Assembly: GCF_003788635.1 (NCBI RefSeq)
Contig: NZ_AYKH01000040.1
Coordinates: forward strand, 1-64,000
Direction of reading: 5' to 3'
DNA from: Salinisphaera orenii subsp. orenii MK-B5
Lineage (GTDB): Bacteria; Pseudomonadota; Gammaproteobacteria; Nevskiales; Salinisphaeraceae
DNA: 64,000 nucleotides
This document shows positions 24,220-36,323 of this stretch, one piece after another; position 1 is the stretch's first letter, and the number at the start of each line of letters is the position of its first letter. Below the pieces are notes generated by a model that saw only the letters and a list, made by a program, of their open reading frames with translations, was not told the DNA's origin and searched no databases. A program made the translations under genes and the position numbers.

Positions 24220-25752
24220 TTACGGCGTCGGGGACGCGGAGACGGGTGCGGCGAACCAGTGGTTGACCTCGGTCATGGCGGTCTGCGAGACGTCGAGCAC
24301 CGACTGCGGATAGAGCCCCACCAGCAGCGTCAGCACGAGCAGCAGCAGCATCATGCTGTATTCGCGGAAATCGAGCCCGCCGAGCGACGTCTCGGCCGCG
24401 GGCGTGCCCCAGTACACCCGATGCATCAGCACCAGCGAGTAGACCGCGGCCAGCACGAGGCCGAAGCTCGCGATCACGACCACCCAGGGGAAGGCCTGAT
24501 AGGCGCCGAACAGGATCAGGAATTCACCGATGAAGTTGCCGGTGCCCGGCATGCCCAGCGACGCCATCACGAACACGAGCGCGAAGCCGGGCAGTGCGCC
24601 CATGCGACCGAACAGGCCGCCCATCTCGCGCATGTTCCGGGTGTCGATGCGCTCGTAGATCTGGCCGGAAATGATGAACAGCCCCGCGGCGGAGAAGGCG
24701 TGCGCCACCATCTGGGCGATCACACCCTGCAGCGCCAGCACGCTGCCCGAATAGATGCCGATGAGCACGAAGCCCATGTGCGAGATGCTGGAGCAGGCGA
24801 TCAGCCGTTTGACGTCGGTCTGGGCGTAGGCGAGCACCGCGCCGTAGTAGATCCCGAACAGACCCAGCGCCATCGCCACCGGCGCGAACTGGGCCGAGGC
24901 TTCGGGAAACAGCGGAATGGCGAAGCGCAGCATGCCGTAGGCCGCGGTCTTGAGCAGGATCCCGGCCAGATCCACCGAACCGGCGGTCGGCGCCTGGGCG
25001 TGGGCGTCCGGCAGCCAGCCGTGCAGCGGCACCACCGGCAGCTTGACCGCGAAGGCGATGAAAAAGCCGAGCATCAGGACATAGGCCAGCGGACCGTCCA
25101 GAGGTGTCTCCCGCAGCACCATGTAGTCGAAGGTGAAGGTGCCGGTCTGGCCGTAGTGGGTGAACACCAGCCCCAGAATCGAGACCAGCATCAGCAGGCC
25201 GCTGGCCTGGGTGTAGATGAAGAACTTGACCGCCGCCGAGATGCGCGTATTGCCCTTCGAACCGCTGTGGCCCCACAGCGCGATCAGGAAATACATCGGG
25301 ACCAGCATCATCTCCCAGAAGAAGAAGAACAGGAACAGATCCACGGCCAGGAACACGCCGATCACGCCGCCGATGATCCAGAGCAGGTTCAGATGGAAGA
25401 AGCCGATGCGGTTGGTGATCTCCTGCCAGGAACAGATCACCGCGAGCGCGCCCAGAAAGCCCGTCAGCGTGATCATGATCAGCGACAGGCCGTCGAGCGC
25501 CAGATGGAAGGAGATGCCGAAGCGATCGATCCAGGGCAGCTCGAACTCGCGGGTCCAGCTCGGCGAATCGCCGACGGCCCCGGGCAGCGAGTAGTCGCCG
25601 GTCAGCCACAGCCACAGCGAGAGCACGAGCACGATCCCCATGGTGGCGAGCGCGATCCAGCGCGGCACCTGGGACGGCGCGTGCCGGCTTTCCAGCTGCC
25701 AGCAGAGCAGGCCGCCGATGAAGGGGATGAACAACAGCCAGCAGAGGATCAT
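24220..25752 (-). CDS. nuoM: NADH-quinone oxidoreductase subunit M
   Basis: Antiporter-like subunit of 510 residues with about 14 membrane helices. The key segments are FFFFWEMMLVPMYFLIALWG (the conserved membrane glutamate, residues about 140-160), FAVKLPVVPLHGWLPDAHAQAPT and KRLIACSSISHMGFV. These are hallmark proton-pathway residues of NuoM. It is separated from nuoL by 43 bases, the largest spacing in the distal part of the operon. Confidence 0.96.
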   Translation of the reverse strand: MILCWLLFIPFIGGLLCWQLESRHAPSQVPRWIALATMGIVLVLSLWLWLTGDYSLPGAVGDSPSWTREFELPWIDRFGISFHLALDGLSLIMITLTGFLGALAVICSWQEITNRIGFFHLNLLWIIGGVIGVFLAVDLFLFFFFWEMMLVPMYFLIALWGHSGSKGNTRISAAVKFFIYTQASGLLMLVSILGLVFTHYGQTGTFTFDYMVLRETPLDGPLAYVLMLGFFIAFAVKLPVVPLHGWLPDAHAQAPTAGSVDLAGILLKTAAYGMLRFAIPLFPEASAQFAPVAMALGLFGIYYGAVLAYAQTDVKRLIACSSISHMGFVLIGIYSGSVLALQGVIAQMVAHAFSAAGLFIISGQIYERIDTRNMREMGGLFGRMGALPGFALVFVMASLGMPGTGNFIGEFLILFGAYQAFPWVVVIASFGLVLAAVYSLVLMHRVYWGTPAAETSLGGLDFREYSMMLLLLVLTLLVGLYPQSVLDVSQTAMTEVNHWFAAPVSASPTP

Positions 25753-25795
25753 CGGAGGTCCTTGAACGCGGTGATCGACATCATCATGCGCACCC

Positions 25796-27637
25796 CTAGC
25801 CGAACATCAGCGCCGCGAGCAGCGCGGTCGCGCCGGCCAGCACCGTGAGCGCATACCAGCGCAGGCGGCCGGTCTGAGTGGAGGACAGCGCGCCGTTGAG
25901 CGCCAGTGCCAGCGCGGGCACCGTATTGATGATCGAATTGATCCAGTCGCGCCGGTGGACGCGCGTGAGCATCAGATACGGGCGCACGAACGCGCGGTCG
26001 TACAGGCGATCGAAACCCCAGGCCTCGTGCCAGAGACGCCAGAGCGCCGTACCCCGCGGCGTCTCGCGGAGATGCCGCGCGGTCTCGCGGTTGCCGAGGA
26101 ACAGCGCCGCGGCGGCGCCGAGGCCGACGATCGCGACGACACTCGACAGGATCTCGACCGTCAGCTTGACCCAGCCGTGGCCGCCACCCTCGTGGCCCGG
26201 CAGCACATCCGCCAGCGGCGGGTGGATCCAGGCCCCGACGAAGGTGGAGAGCACGGCCAGCACGATCAGCGGCAGGTGATGGGCCACGCCGCGGCCGGCG
26301 TGGGCCTGCGTTCCGGCTTCGCCGTGGAAGGCGATGAAGATCATGCGGAAGGTGTAAAGCGCGGTCAGGAAGGCGCCCGCCAGCCCCGCGAACCAGAGCA
26401 CGTAGTGGCCGTTGGCGAACGACAGCCAGAGGATCTCGTCCTTGGAATAGAAGCCGGCGGTGATCAGCGGCAGCGCGGCCAGGGCGGCGCCGCCGATCAG
26501 GAACACCGCGTAGTCCAGCTTGAGCGTCCTGCGCAGCCCGCCCATCTTGAAGATGTCCTGCTCGTGGTGGCAGGCGATGATCACCGAGCCCGCGGCCAGG
26601 AACAGCAGCGCCTTGAAGAAGGCGTGGATCATCAGATGGAAGATCGCCGCATCCCAGGCGCCGGCACCCAGCGCCAGGAACATGTAGCCGATCTGGCTCA
26701 TGGTCGAATAGGCCAGCACCCGCTTGATGTCGGTCTGGCACAACGCGGCGAAGCCGGCCAGCAGCAGGGTCAGCGCGCCGATCACGCCCACCAGCATCAG
26801 CGCGATCGGGGCGAGTTCGAAGATCACGTGCATGCGCGCGATCAGATAGACGCCCGCGGTGACCATGGTGGCCGCATGGATCAGTGCGGAGACCGGCGTC
26901 GGGCCCGCCATGGCGTCGGGCAGCCACGTCTGCAGCGGCAGCTGGGCGGACTTGCCGACCGCGCCGCCGAGCAGCATGAGGGCGGCGAATGTGGCCATCG
27001 GGTCGCCCTCGGACCAGAGCTGCGGCGCGGCCTCGAGGATGCGCTGGATGTCGAGCGTGCCGAAGGCCGCGAACAGTGCGAACAGACCGATCGCCAGGAA
27101 CACGTCGCCGATGCGGGTGATGATGAAGGCCTTGAACGCGGCCCAGGCGTTGGCCTCGTCGCGATAGTAGTAGCCGATCAGCAGATAGCTGCACAGGCCC
27201 ACGCCTTCCCAGCCCAGGAACAGCAGCAGCAGGTTCTCGCCGAGCACCAGCAGCAGCATGCTGACGACGAACAGGTTCATGTAGGCGAAGAATCGCCCCA
27301 TGCCCGGGCCGCCCGCCAGGTCCTCGGTCATGTACCAGGCGGCGAACAGGTGGATGAGAAAGCCCACCCCGGTGATCACGCCGAGCATGGTCAGCGACAG
27401 GCCGTCGAGATACAGCGAGATGTCGGGCGTGAAGTCGCCCACCGCGACCCAGGTCCACAGGGTCACGGCCTCGCTGCCGCCGTCGAAACCCAGGATCAGC
27501 AGGCCGGTCATCAACGCGGCCAGGCCGATCGAACCGGCGCCGATGGCGGTTGCCGCGCGATCGGGCATGCGCGGCCAGAACGACAGCAGCAGCGTGCCCG
27601 CGAGCGGAAAGGCGATGGTCAGGGCGAGCATGTTCAT
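25796..27637 (-). CDS. nuoL: NADH-quinone oxidoreductase subunit L
   Basis: Largest antiporter-like subunit (613 aa), at the distal end of the membrane arm. It has [52 protein letters not shown] (split proton channel) and a long C-terminal region with the lateral helix. The Met-Asn-Met start at 27637 overlaps the nuoK stop in an ATGA. Longer in-frame extensions lie over nuoK and are rejected. Confidence 0.96.
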   Translation of the reverse strand: MNMLALTIAFPLAGTLLLSFWPRMPDRAATAIGAGSIGLAALMTGLLILGFDGGSEAVTLWTWVAVGDFTPDISLYLDGLSLTMLGVITGVGFLIHLFAAWYMTEDLAGGPGMGRFFAYMNLFVVSMLLLVLGENLLLLFLGWEGVGLCSYLLIGYYYRDEANAWAAFKAFIITRIGDVFLAIGLFALFAAFGTLDIQRILEAAPQLWSEGDPMATFAALMLLGGAVGKSAQLPLQTWLPDAMAGPTPVSALIHAATMVTAGVYLIARMHVIFELAPIALMLVGVIGALTLLLAGFAALCQTDIKRVLAYSTMSQIGYMFLALGAGAWDAAIFHLMIHAFFKALLFLAAGSVIIACHHEQDIFKMGGLRRTLKLDYAVFLIGGAALAALPLITAGFYSKDEILWLSFANGHYVLWFAGLAGAFLTALYTFRMIFIAFHGEAGTQAHAGRGVAHHLPLIVLAVLSTFVGAWIHPPLADVLPGHEGGGHGWVKLTVEILSSVVAIVGLGAAAALFLGNRETARHLRETPRGTALWRLWHEAWGFDRLYDRAFVRPYLMLTRVHRRDWINSIINTVPALALALNGALSSTQTGRLRWYALTVLAGATALLAALMFG

Positions 27638-27942
27638 CCGTGCATCTCGCTGGCGGCGTCGATGTCGGTGGTCTTGAACCGTTTCTGCAGCTGCAGCAGC
27701 AGCCCCAGGCCGATGCTGGCCTCGGCGGCGGCGAGCGTGATCACGAGAATGAACATGATCTGGCCGTCCGGCTGGCCCCAGCGCGTGCCGGCGACGATGA
27801 AGGCCATGCCGGCGGCGTTGAGCATGATCTCGAGGCACATGAGGACGAACAGCGTATTGCGCCGCACGGCCAGGCCGACCAGGCCCAGCACGAACAGCAG
27901 CGCGGCCAGCGCCATGCCGTGCTCCAGCGGTACTCCGTTCAT
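27634..27942 (-). CDS. nuoK: NADH-quinone oxidoreductase subunit K
   Basis: Small three-helix membrane subunit (102 aa). It has the conserved membrane glutamates in [13 protein letters not shown] and [14 protein letters not shown]. The ATG at 27942 gives the usual length; an upstream in-frame start would add 13 unlike residues. It is coupled to nuoL by a four-base overlap and follows nuoJ by 10 bases. Confidence 0.95.
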   Translation of the reverse strand: MNGVPLEHGMALAALLFVLGLVGLAVRRNTLFVLMCLEIMLNAAGMAFIVAGTRWGQPDGQIMFILVITLAAAEASIGLGLLLQLQKRFKTTDIDAASEMHG

Positions 27943-27952
27943 CGTCGTCTCC

Positions 27953-28498
27953 CTATGACTTGCGCGCGTTGCGGCCTTCACGGGCCGTCTTGACGTGATC
28001 CGGCGGGCGTTCCTCGCGGCCCAGATGCGCGGCCACGACGAGCGCGGCGAGCAGCACGAACGCCGCCAGTTCCACGACCAGCACGTACGGGCCGAACATC
28101 TGCATGCCGATCTCGCGCGCGTTCAGCGGCGTGCCGTCGATGTGGGCGCCGGACTCCACGCCGCCCAGCGCCACGGCCACCACGCCCAGCAGCACGAGGC
28201 CGAGTACGCCGGGTCCGGCCCAGAGTCTGGGCGCCAGCCAGCTGCGTTCGCGCTGGGTCGTCTCGGCGTTGAAGTTGAGCATCATCACCACGAACACGAA
28301 CAGCACCATGATCGCGCCGGCGTAGACGATCACCTCCAGCGCGGCCGCGAACGGCGCGCCCAGCGCATAGAACACCACCGCCACCGCGAGCAGCGACGTG
28401 ATCAGGTAGAGCAGCGCATGCACCGCGTTCGCGCAGGTGATCACACGCATGGTGGCGGCGACGGCGACGATGGCGGCAGTATAGAAGGCAATTTCCAT
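27953..28498 (-). CDS. nuoJ: NADH-quinone oxidoreductase subunit J
   Basis: Membrane subunit of 181 residues with five predicted helices. The third carries [19 protein letters not shown], which contains the pi-bulge helix (residues about 57-75) involved in coupling. The C-terminus is hydrophilic and basic ([14 protein letters not shown]), a little longer than the E. coli tail. It lies 9 bases after nuoI. Confidence 0.94.
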   Translation of the reverse strand: MEIAFYTAAIVAVAATMRVITCANAVHALLYLITSLLAVAVVFYALGAPFAAALEVIVYAGAIMVLFVFVVMMLNFNAETTQRERSWLAPRLWAGPGVLGLVLLGVVAVALGGVESGAHIDGTPLNAREIGMQMFGPYVLVVELAAFVLLAALVVAAHLGREERPPDHVKTAREGRNARKS

Positions 28499-28507
28499 GA
28501 TCGTCGC

Positions 28508-29056
28508 CTACGGCAGAAGGGTCTTGACGTCGACCGGCTCGGCCTCGTTGACGGCCTCGCCCTTGTCCTTGCCGCCGACGGCCATGCCGGCGACGCGATA
28601 GAAGTTGTAGCCGGGCCGCTTGCCCACGCCCGAGATCAGCAGGTCGGATTTCTCGTAGACCATGTTCTGACGGTCGAACTCGCCCATCTCGAAGTCGGGG
28701 GTGAGCTGGATGGCGTAGGTCGGGCAGGCCTCCTCGCAGTACCCGCAGTAGATGCAGCGCGAGAAATTGATGCGGAACGTCTCCGGATACCAGCGGCCGG
28801 TCTCGTCCTCGGTCTTGACCACGCTGATGCAGTCCACCGGGCAGGCGACGCTGCACAGGTTGCAGGCCACGCAGCGCTCGGCGCCGTCCGGGTCGCGCGT
28901 GAGCACGATGCGGCCGCGGTAGCGCGGCGGCAGATACGGCTGCTGTTCGGGATACAGGATGGTGTCCCGCTTGCGGAAGGTGTGCATGAACGTCATGCCG
29001 ATGGTGCGCAGGACACTCGACGTGGCGTTCCATGCGGTCTGTGCGGCGTTCAGCAT
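28508..29056 (-). CDS. nuoI: NADH-quinone oxidoreductase subunit I
   Basis: Peripheral-arm ferredoxin-like subunit (182 aa) that carries clusters N6a and N6b. Two complete 4Fe-4S motifs are visible: Cys62/65/68/72 ([12 protein letters not shown]) and Cys101/104/107/111 ([12 protein letters not shown]). The N-terminal amphipathic helix anchors it to the membrane arm. It lies 46 bases downstream of nuoH. Confidence 0.96.
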   Translation of the reverse strand: MLNAAQTAWNATSSVLRTIGMTFMHTFRKRDTILYPEQQPYLPPRYRGRIVLTRDPDGAERCVACNLCSVACPVDCISVVKTEDETGRWYPETFRINFSRCIYCGYCEEACPTYAIQLTPDFEMGEFDRQNMVYEKSDLLISGVGKRPGYNFYRVAGMAVGGKDKGEAVNEAEPVDVKTLLP

Positions 29057-29102
29057 AGTCGGCTCGACGAACGGCGAAAACGAGGGTGACGGGGCGACGT
29101 GC

Positions 29103-30080
29103 TCATGCCATGGCCACCACGACGGCGCCGGTGATCGCGACGTTGACCAGCGCGATCGGCAGCAGGATCTTCCAGCCGAAGCTCATCAGCTGGTCGTAGC
29201 GGGGTCGTACGGTCGCCGCGCGCAGGAGCACGAAGAAACAGACGAAGAATCCGGCCTTGAGCGCGAACCAGACGAAGCCCGGCAGGATCGGCCCGAGCCA
29301 GCCGCCGAAGAACAGCACGGTGATCAGACAGGAGATCAGCACGATGCCGAGATACTCGCCCACGAAGAACATGCCGAACTTCATGCCCGAGTATTCGGTG
29401 TGGTAGCCGGCGGTCAACTCCTGCTCGGCCTCCGGCAGGTCGAAGGGCGCGCGGTGGATCTCGGCGCAGCCGGCGATCAGAAAGATCACGAAGGCCGGAA
29501 ACTGCGGGATGATGTTCCACATGCCGGCCTGAGATTCGACGATGACGCGCATGTCGAAGCTGCCGGCCAGCAGCACGACGCCCAGCAGCGACAGGCCCAT
29601 GAAGACCTCGTAGGAGATCATCTGCGCGGCAGTGCGCATGCCGCCCAGCAGGGCGTACTTGTTGTCGGAGGACCAGCCGGCCAGGATCACCGAATACACT
29701 CCGAGCGAGCTCATCGCCAGGATGAACAGCAGGCCGATGTTCAGGTCCACCACGCCGATCGTCTCGGTGAAGGGGACCACCGCGAATGCCATGATCGTGG
29801 TGAACATGATGATCGCGGGCGCGATCACGAACACCGTCTTGTCCGCGAACGGCGGGATCCAGTCCTCCTTGAAGAAGATCTTGATCATGTCCGCGGCCAC
29901 CTGGAGGATGCCGAACGGGCCGACGCGGTTGGGGCCGTAGCGGTCCTGCCAGACGCCCAGCAGGCGCCGTTCGACCCAGATCAGCAGGGCCGCGGCGATC
30001 ACCACGGCCAGCAGGATCGCGATGGTCTCGAACGCGGTCAGCGCGATGTCGAGCAGCTGATCGAAGGACAGGCCGAACAT
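29103..30080 (-). CDS. nuoH: NADH-quinone oxidoreductase subunit H
   Basis: Membrane subunit (325 aa) forming the quinone chamber with NuoB and NuoD. It has eight hydrophobic helices. Signature segments are [44 protein letters not shown] (the acidic loop) and [10 protein letters not shown]. The ATG at 30080 overlaps the nuoG stop by one base (TGATG). Confidence 0.96.
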   Translation of the reverse strand: MFGLSFDQLLDIALTAFETIAILLAVVIAAALLIWVERRLLGVWQDRYGPNRVGPFGILQVAADMIKIFFKEDWIPPFADKTVFVIAPAIIMFTTIMAFAVVPFTETIGVVDLNIGLLFILAMSSLGVYSVILAGWSSDNKYALLGGMRTAAQMISYEVFMGLSLLGVVLLAGSFDMRVIVESQAGMWNIIPQFPAFVIFLIAGCAEIHRAPFDLPEAEQELTAGYHTEYSGMKFGMFFVGEYLGIVLISCLITVLFFGGWLGPILPGFVWFALKAGFFVCFFVLLRAATVRPRYDQLMSFGWKILLPIALVNVAITGAVVVAMA

Positions 30081-32764
30081 CAGGGGGTGACCTCCGCGGG
30101 CAGGCGCAGGCCCTGCAGGCCCTCGAGGCCCACGGGCACGCCGACGGTCCGCTCCGGCAGGCTCGGGTCTATGCGCACCGGCAGGGCGTGGCGCTCGGTG
30201 CCGATGACCAGCTCCAGCGTCTCGGCGCCGGTCACGCCGAGCGCCTTCGCGCTTTCGGGGTTGAGGCTGAATTCGGCCGGCGGCGTGCGTTCGGCGATCG
30301 CCGGGGCCCGGGCCGACTGCGATTCGCTGCCGAAGATGTGATAGCAGGGTACGGCCTGCCAGCCGGCAACGCGCGTGATCGCGGCCGCGGCGTAGCCGTT
30401 GCCGTCGCCGCCGGGCCGGATCAGGCGCACGCCCGGATCGCCGCCGCGCAGGTGGCCGCCGACCTCGTCCTGGAAGCGCGTGATGGCCGCCTGGTTGGAA
30501 TCCCAGCCCGGTGTCCAGGCATAGGACATCAGCGAGCCCGGCGTGTTGGAGCCCTGATAGCCCTCCATCGAGAAGGCCAGCGGCGAGTCCGGATCCTGTT
30601 CCGGGCGGCGCTCGCGCACGTCGACGTTGGCGTAGAGCGCGGTGCGGCCGGAAAAGCGATGCGGGCTGCGCGGAAAGCGCATGCCGTCCTTGCGGAAGCT
30701 CTGCCCCGGGGCGGCGTTCTCGATGCCGGCGAACTGCGGCATGTCGGCGACGATCGCCGCGATCAGGTCGTCCATGCCCTGCCAGCCGGTGGGCTTGCCC
30801 AGGCCGCGTTCGAGATCGGCGCACCAGCGCCAGCCCTCCTGTAGCGGCGCGTCCGGGATGAAGACCTGGAAGAACCGCTGTGCGCGGCCTTCGTTGTTGA
30901 TCAGCGTGCCGTCGGCCTCGGCGAAGCTGCCGGCCGGCAGCACGTAGTCGGCGTTGGCGATGGTCGCGGTCATGCTGTGGTCGAGTACGACCACGTTGCG
31001 CGCGGCCTTGATGGCGGCGTCCACCCGGGCCTTCTCCGCCCGCTCGTAGAGGTCGTTCTGCATCACCACGAGGGTGTCGGCGCGCCGGCTCTCGATCGCC
31101 TCGAGGGCGGCGTCCACGTCGGGCGCGTCCATCATCGCCAGGCCGAGGCTGTTGGCTTCACTCAGGGTGAGGAACAGGCCGGCGTCGTCGTGCGCCGACG
31201 CCAGCGCCCGCATGGCATTGCCCGCGGCGTGCAGCACGGCCGGATCGCCGAGGCTCGTGCCGGCGACGATCAGCGGCTTGCGCGCGCCCTTGAGCGCGGC
31301 GGCGATCCGCTCGGCCTGGGCGCGGGTGGCATCGTCGATGTCGTCGGGCAGCGGGGCGTCGCCGTCGAGCGCATGCGCGACCGCGAACCCGAGTGCGGCG
31401 ATGCCGGCCGGGCGGTCGCGGAAGCACGCCGTGGCCACATCGTCCAGGCGCGTGGCCATCGGCGTGGCCAGATACATCGGGCTGTAGAGCTGCTGGCCCT
31501 CGTCGCGCACGGCGCGGGCGTGCCATTTCGGGATCTTGGCGGCCTCGGCCAGGTCGAGGAAGTTGTTGCGTACCGACTGCCGCAGCGACAGGGCCAGCCG
31601 CGGCGCGACCTGGGTGACGTCCTCACCGAGCACGAGCACCGCATCGCAGGATTCGACCTCGCGCAGCGTCGGCAGTCGGCCGGCGTGCTCGCGCAGCAGA
31701 CCGAGGGCCGCGCGGCTGGCCTGCGCGTCGGGCGCGCTCATGCCGTTGTGAAAGCCGTTCTCGCCGACCAGATGCCGCAGGGCGAAGTTGTCCTCGAGCG
31801 AAGCCCGCGGCGAGCCCACGCCGACGATGCCGTCGGCCTCGGCCAGCGCGTCGCGCAGATCGGCGAGCATGACGTCCATGTCCTGCGGCTCGAGCACGCC
31901 GTTGGCGTCGCGTTTGAGCGGCTGGCGCGGCCGGTCCTCGCGATTGACGAAACCGGCGCCGAAGCGGCCGCGGTCGCAGAGGAAGTAGTGATTGATCTCG
32001 CCGTGGTAGCGGTTCTGGATGCGCTTGAGGATGCCCTGGCGCGAACCCGGGCTGGTGTTGCAGCCCAGCGAGCAGTGGGTGCAGATGCCGGGGGCGTTCT
32101 GCATGTCCCACTTGCGGGTGTAGGTCGCGCCCAGCGTCTTGTCTGTGAACACGCCGGTCGGGCAGACCTCGACCAGGTTGCCGGAGAATTCGCTGTTGAA
32201 GGGGCCGTCGGCCTCGCGCCCGAAATACACGTTCGAGTGCGAGCCGAGCACGCGCAGGTCGTCGCCGTCGGCATAGTCGCGGTAGTAGCGCACGCAGCGG
32301 TAGCAGGCGATGCAGCGGTTCATCTCGTGGCTGATGAACGGGCCGAGATCCTGATTGCGATGGGTGCGCTTGGGCCCGCGATAGCGCCGGCGCGTGTGCC
32401 CGGTCATCAGGGTCATGTCCTGGAGGTGGCACTCGCCGCCTTCCTCGCAGACCGGGCAGTCGTGCGGGTGGTTGATCATCAGCCACTCGACGACCTGGGC
32501 GCGGAAGTCGCTGGCCTCGGTGTCGGCCACGGAGAAGCAGCCGCCATCGCTGGCCGGCGTCATGCAGGCCATCACGATCTGGCCCTGGTCGTCGTTCTCG
32601 TCCTTGTACTGCTTGACCGCACACTGGCGGCAGGCGCCGACGCTGTGCAGCTCCGGATGCCAGCAGAAGTAGGGCAGGTCGAAACCCTTGGAGAGCGCGA
32701 CCTTGAGCAGGTTGTCGGTGTCGTCCACCTCGTACTGCTTGCCGTCGATCGTGATCGTTGCCAT
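30080..32764 (-). CDS. nuoG: NADH-quinone oxidoreductase subunit G
   Basis: Largest peripheral-arm subunit (894 aa). Four cluster sites are readable. The 2Fe-2S N1b uses Cys34/45/48/67. N5 uses His99 and Cys103/106/112 (HPHDCPVC). N4 uses Cys151/154/157/201 (CIACYRC ... VCPTG). The off-path N7 site is complete: Cys228/231/235/263 with C-x2-C-x3-C-x27-C spacing. Residues 270-894 form the molybdopterin-oxidoreductase-like domain without cofactor. It follows nuoF by five bases. Confidence 0.96.
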   Translation of the reverse strand: MATITIDGKQYEVDDTDNLLKVALSKGFDLPYFCWHPELHSVGACRQCAVKQYKDENDDQGQIVMACMTPASDGGCFSVADTEASDFRAQVVEWLMINHPHDCPVCEEGGECHLQDMTLMTGHTRRRYRGPKRTHRNQDLGPFISHEMNRCIACYRCVRYYRDYADGDDLRVLGSHSNVYFGREADGPFNSEFSGNLVEVCPTGVFTDKTLGATYTRKWDMQNAPGICTHCSLGCNTSPGSRQGILKRIQNRYHGEINHYFLCDRGRFGAGFVNREDRPRQPLKRDANGVLEPQDMDVMLADLRDALAEADGIVGVGSPRASLEDNFALRHLVGENGFHNGMSAPDAQASRAALGLLREHAGRLPTLREVESCDAVLVLGEDVTQVAPRLALSLRQSVRNNFLDLAEAAKIPKWHARAVRDEGQQLYSPMYLATPMATRLDDVATACFRDRPAGIAALGFAVAHALDGDAPLPDDIDDATRAQAERIAAALKGARKPLIVAGTSLGDPAVLHAAGNAMRALASAHDDAGLFLTLSEANSLGLAMMDAPDVDAALEAIESRRADTLVVMQNDLYERAEKARVDAAIKAARNVVVLDHSMTATIANADYVLPAGSFAEADGTLINNEGRAQRFFQVFIPDAPLQEGWRWCADLERGLGKPTGWQGMDDLIAAIVADMPQFAGIENAAPGQSFRKDGMRFPRSPHRFSGRTALYANVDVRERRPEQDPDSPLAFSMEGYQGSNTPGSLMSYAWTPGWDSNQAAITRFQDEVGGHLRGGDPGVRLIRPGGDGNGYAAAAITRVAGWQAVPCYHIFGSESQSARAPAIAERTPPAEFSLNPESAKALGVTGAETLELVIGTERHALPVRIDPSLPERTVGVPVGLEGLQGLRLPAEVTP

Positions 32765-32769
32765 GCCGA

Positions 32770-34101
32770 TTAAACCTGGGAGTTCGAGGCCGTGTTCGCC
32801 GGCTCGGTCAGCGACAGCGTATCGCTATCGTCCGGAATCAGCGCGGCGAGCTCGTCGCGGAAGTACTTGAGGCCGGATTCGAGCGGGCCCATCGCGCCCG
32901 GCGCGTGGGCGCAGAAGGTCTTGCCGGGGCCGAGCAGCTTCGTGTGCAGTTCCAGAAGCTCGATGTCGCCGGGGTGGCCCTTGCCGGCCTCGAGGTTGGT
33001 CAGGATGCGCTCGACCCAGGGCAGCCCGTCGCGGCAGGGCGTGCACCAGCCGCAGGACTCCTGGGCATAGAAATGCTCGAGGTTCTTCAGCACGCCGACG
33101 ATCGGGGTCGTCTCGTCCATGACCACCATGGTGCCGGTGCCCAGGCGGCTGCCGGCCGCGCCCACGCCCTCGTAGTCCATGGGGGTATCGAGATGGTCCG
33201 CGGTGAGCAGCGGGGTCGAGCCGCCGCCGGGCAGCAGCGCCTTGAGCCGACGGCCCTCGCGGATGCCGCCGAAGTGTTCCAGCAGGTCACCCATCCGGGT
33301 GCCCAGCGGCATTTCCGCCAGGCCCGGCCGGTTGACGTGGCCGGAGGCGCCGAACAGCTTGGTGCCGCCGTCCTTGTGTGCGCCGAGCTGTTTGTACCAG
33401 TCGGCACCGTTGCTGACGATGTGCGGCACGTTACAGATCGTCTCCACGTTGTTGACCGTGGTGGGCTGGCCGAACAGGCCCGAGGCGGCCGGGAAGGGCG
33501 GCTTGTGCCGGGGCACGGCCCGGCGGCCCTCGAGCGCGGACAGCAGCGCGGATTCCTCACCGCAGATATAACGCCCGGCGCTCATGTGCAGATAGATCTT
33601 GAGGTTGTAGCCGCTGCCGAGGATGTCGTTGCCGAGATAGCCGGCCTCGGTGGCCTCGTCGATCGCCTTCTGCAGGCGCCGCTGGCACTCCACGTACTCG
33701 CCGCGCAGGAAGACATAGGCGATGTCCGCGCCGATGGCGTAGCTCGAGATCGCCATCGCCTCGATCAGCTGGTGCGGATCGCCCTCCATGAGCAGGCGAT
33801 CCTTGAAGGTGCCCGGCTCCATCTCGTCAGCGTTGATCACCAGATACACATGCGCCGGGCGTTCTTCGGGGCGTTCCTCGAAGCGGGGCATGAACGACCA
33901 CTTCATGCCCGTCGGAAAGCCCGCGCCGCCGCGGCCGCGCAGGCCGGCCTCCTTGACCAGTTCGCCCACCTCGGTCGGCTTGAGCTCGGCGAGCGTCTTC
34001 TTGAAGGCCTCCCAGCCACCGGCCGCCTCGTATTCGGCGCGCCAGACCGGCTCGCGGCCCTCGCGGATGTTGCGGGTGAGTACCCGGGTCTCGTCCATCA
34101 C
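32770..34101 (-). CDS. nuoF: NADH-quinone oxidoreductase subunit F
   Basis: NADH- and FMN-binding subunit (443 aa). The FMN/NADH fold has GLRGRGGAGFPTGMKW near residues 48-63 and YLVINADEMEPGTFKD. The N3 4Fe-4S motif is ESCGWCTPCRDG near 345-356, with the fourth cysteine in KTFCAHAPGA. NADH oxidation starts here and electrons pass to NuoE and NuoG. The start overlaps the nuoE stop (ATGA). Confidence 0.97.
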   Translation of the reverse strand: MMDETRVLTRNIREGREPVWRAEYEAAGGWEAFKKTLAELKPTEVGELVKEAGLRGRGGAGFPTGMKWSFMPRFEERPEERPAHVYLVINADEMEPGTFKDRLLMEGDPHQLIEAMAISSYAIGADIAYVFLRGEYVECQRRLQKAIDEATEAGYLGNDILGSGYNLKIYLHMSAGRYICGEESALLSALEGRRAVPRHKPPFPAASGLFGQPTTVNNVETICNVPHIVSNGADWYKQLGAHKDGGTKLFGASGHVNRPGLAEMPLGTRMGDLLEHFGGIREGRRLKALLPGGGSTPLLTADHLDTPMDYEGVGAAGSRLGTGTMVVMDETTPIVGVLKNLEHFYAQESCGWCTPCRDGLPWVERILTNLEAGKGHPGDIELLELHTKLLGPGKTFCAHAPGAMGPLESGLKYFRDELAALIPDDSDTLSLTEPANTASNSQV

Positions 34102-34568
34102 TTGTACTCCGCCAGGATTGCGTCGACGCGATCGGGCGTCAGCCGGCCGTGATAATCCTCGCCGACCCGCATCGACGGGCCGTTGTCGCAGTCGCCCAGA
34201 CAGCAGATCGGCAGCAGCGTGAAGCGGTCGTCCGGCGTGGTCTGGCCGAACTCGATGCCCAGCGTCTTCTTCAGATACGCGAGGATTTCCTCGTAGCCGG
34301 TCAGATAGCAGGAGATCGAATCGCAGATCATGATCACGTGCCGGCCCACCGGCTGGCGAAAGATCAGGTTGTAGAAGGTCGCCACGGCTTCCATCTGCGT
34401 GGGTGTGACGCCGACCACGACCGCCGCGGCCTCCAGCGCCTCGTCGGAGACCCAGCCGCGGTGCTCCTGCACGATCTTGAGCGCCTCGATGGTCGCCGCC
34501 CCCGGGTCCTCGTAGAGGCTCATCTCGTGACGGATGGCCTCGATTTCGGTCTGGCTGAGTTCGATCAT
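34098..34568 (-). CDS. nuoE: NADH-quinone oxidoreductase subunit E
   Basis: Thioredoxin-like 2Fe-2S subunit (156 aa) carrying cluster N1a. The ligands are Cys82, Cys87, Cys123 and Cys127, with the standard 5/36/4 spacing (CDSISC ... CCLGDC). The N-terminal helical part ([18 protein letters not shown]) is typical. The ATG at 34568 overlaps the nuoCD stop by four bases. An open frame continuing upstream through nuoCD in another phase is not coding. Confidence 0.96.
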   Translation of the reverse strand: MIELSQTEIEAIRHEMSLYEDPGAATIEALKIVQEHRGWVSDEALEAAAVVVGVTPTQMEAVATFYNLIFRQPVGRHVIMICDSISCYLTGYEEILAYLKKTLGIEFGQTTPDDRFTLLPICCLGDCDNGPSMRVGEDYHGRLTPDRVDAILAEYK

Positions 34569-36313
34569 CGGTCCACGTCCGCCATCACGAAGTCGATCGA
34601 GCCGATGATCGCGACCAGGTCGGCCACCAGGCCGCCCTGGGAGATCAGCGGGATCTGCTGCAGGTGGGCGAAGCTCGGCGTGCGGATACGGGTGCGGTAG
34701 CTCACGGTGTGCTTGTCGGAGATGCTGTAGTAGCCGTTCAGGCCCTTGGTGCCCTCGACCATGGTCGCCGACTCCATCGCCGGGACGACCGGGCCCCAGC
34801 TCACGGTCAGGAAATGCGCGATGAGCGTCTCGATGTCCTGCATCGTGCGTTCCTTGACCGGCGGCGTGGTCAGCGGATGGTCCGCCTTGTAGTCGCCGGC
34901 GGGCATGTTCTTCATGCACTGCTCGATGATGCGACAGCTCTGGAACATCTCCTCGATGCGCACGTCGAGCCGATCCTGACAGTCGCCGTTGGTGCCGGTC
35001 GGCACCTCGAAGTCGAAGTTCTCGTAGCCGGAGTAGGGGCGGGCCTTGCGCAGGTCGAAGTCCACGCCGGTGGCGCGCAGCCCGGGGCCGGTGATGCCCC
35101 AGTCGATCGCCTCGTCCTGCGAGTAGGCGCCGATGTGCCTGGAGCGCTCGATGAGCACGCTGTTGCGCGCCATCGCCTTCTTGTACTCGGTCAGGCGCGT
35201 CGGGAACCAGTCCAGGAACTCCTTGACCTTGCGATCCCAGCCGTTGGGCAGGTCCATGGCCAGGCCGCCGATGCGGAAGAACGCCGGATGCATGCGAAAG
35301 CCGCAGATCGCCTCGATCACGTCGTAGGCCTTCTGGCGGTCGGAGAACATCCAGAAGATCGGGCTCATGGCGCCGATGTCCTGGACGTAGGTGCCGAAGA
35401 ACATCAGGTGACTGGTGATGCGGAAGAACTCGCAAAGCATCACCCGCGCGACCTTGACGCGCTCGGGCACCTCGATACCCAGCACCTTTTCTAGGTTCAT
35501 GACGTACGGCAGCTCGTTCATCACGCCGCCGAGATAGTCGACTCGATCCGTGTAGGGGATGTAGGTGTGCCAGGACTGGCGCTCGGCCATCTTCTCGGCG
35601 CCGCGGTGGTGATAGCCGATGTCCGGCACCGAGCCCACGATTTCCTCGCCGTCGAGCTGGAGCACGATACGAAACACGCCGTGCACCGAGGGATGGTTCG
35701 GGCCCATGTTGAGGAACATGAACTCCGTGTCCTCGGATTCGCGCTTCATGCCCCAGTCCTCGGGCTTGAACTGCAGCGCGTTCTCCTCCTCGTCCTGGCG
35801 CTTGGGGTCGAGATGCAGCGGCTCGAACTCGGTCGCCCGGGCGGCGTGGTCCTTGCGCAGCGGATGCCCCTGCCAGGTCGGCGGCATGAGAATGCGGCGC
35901 AGGTTCGGGTGCCCGTCGAAGGTGATCCCGAACATGTCCCAGACTTCGCGCTCGTACCAGTTGGCGTTGGGCCAGATGGCGGTGACGGTCGGGGTGTTCA
36001 GGTCCTGGTTCGACAGCGCGACCTTGATGCGGATCTCGGCCACGGGCGACAGGCTGAGCAGATGATAGACCACCGTGAAGTCGGCGGCCGGCTGGTTGGG
36101 GCGGTGTTCGCGCACGCGCTCGTCGATCGCGGTCAGATCGAAGAGCATGCGATAGCGCGGGGTGGCGCCCTGCTTGAGGAAGGTCAGGACATCGCGGATC
36201 CGGTCACGTCCGACCCAGAAGGTCGGCATGCCGTCCGCGGTGATCTGCGGGTGCAGCGTGGATTCGCCGAAGCGATCGACGAGTTGGCGCTGGATGTCGA
36301 CGGTATCGAGCAT
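34565..36313 (-). CDS. nuoCD: NADH-quinone oxidoreductase subunit C/D fusion
   Basis: Fused 30/49-kDa subunit (582 aa). Residues 1-185 are NuoC, with [27 protein letters not shown] as its landmark. Residues 195-582 are NuoD, with [36 protein letters not shown] and the C-terminal DFVMADVDR that lines the quinone pocket. The fusion is common in Enterobacteria, Pseudomonas and relatives and supports a gammaproteobacterial origin. It follows nuoB by 10 bases. Confidence 0.96.
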   Translation of the reverse strand: MLDTVDIQRQLVDRFGESTLHPQITADGMPTFWVGRDRIRDVLTFLKQGATPRYRMLFDLTAIDERVREHRPNQPAADFTVVYHLLSLSPVAEIRIKVALSNQDLNTPTVTAIWPNANWYEREVWDMFGITFDGHPNLRRILMPPTWQGHPLRKDHAARATEFEPLHLDPKRQDEEENALQFKPEDWGMKRESEDTEFMFLNMGPNHPSVHGVFRIVLQLDGEEIVGSVPDIGYHHRGAEKMAERQSWHTYIPYTDRVDYLGGVMNELPYVMNLEKVLGIEVPERVKVARVMLCEFFRITSHLMFFGTYVQDIGAMSPIFWMFSDRQKAYDVIEAICGFRMHPAFFRIGGLAMDLPNGWDRKVKEFLDWFPTRLTEYKKAMARNSVLIERSRHIGAYSQDEAIDWGITGPGLRATGVDFDLRKARPYSGYENFDFEVPTGTNGDCQDRLDVRIEEMFQSCRIIEQCMKNMPAGDYKADHPLTTPPVKERTMQDIETLIAHFLTVSWGPVVPAMESATMVEGTKGLNGYYSISDKHTVSYRTRIRTPSFAHLQQIPLISQGGLVADLVAIIGSIDFVMADVDR

Positions 36314-36323
36314 ACAGCCCCCG

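Noticed and set aside
25955-27958. Long plus-strand frame of 667 codons opposite nuoL
   Set aside because: Extremely rich in Asp/Gln/His/Arg with no hydrophobic core, the standard mirror of a GC-rich membrane-protein gene; similar antisense frames at 23135-24313, 24259-25848 and 30977-32773 were dropped for the same reason.
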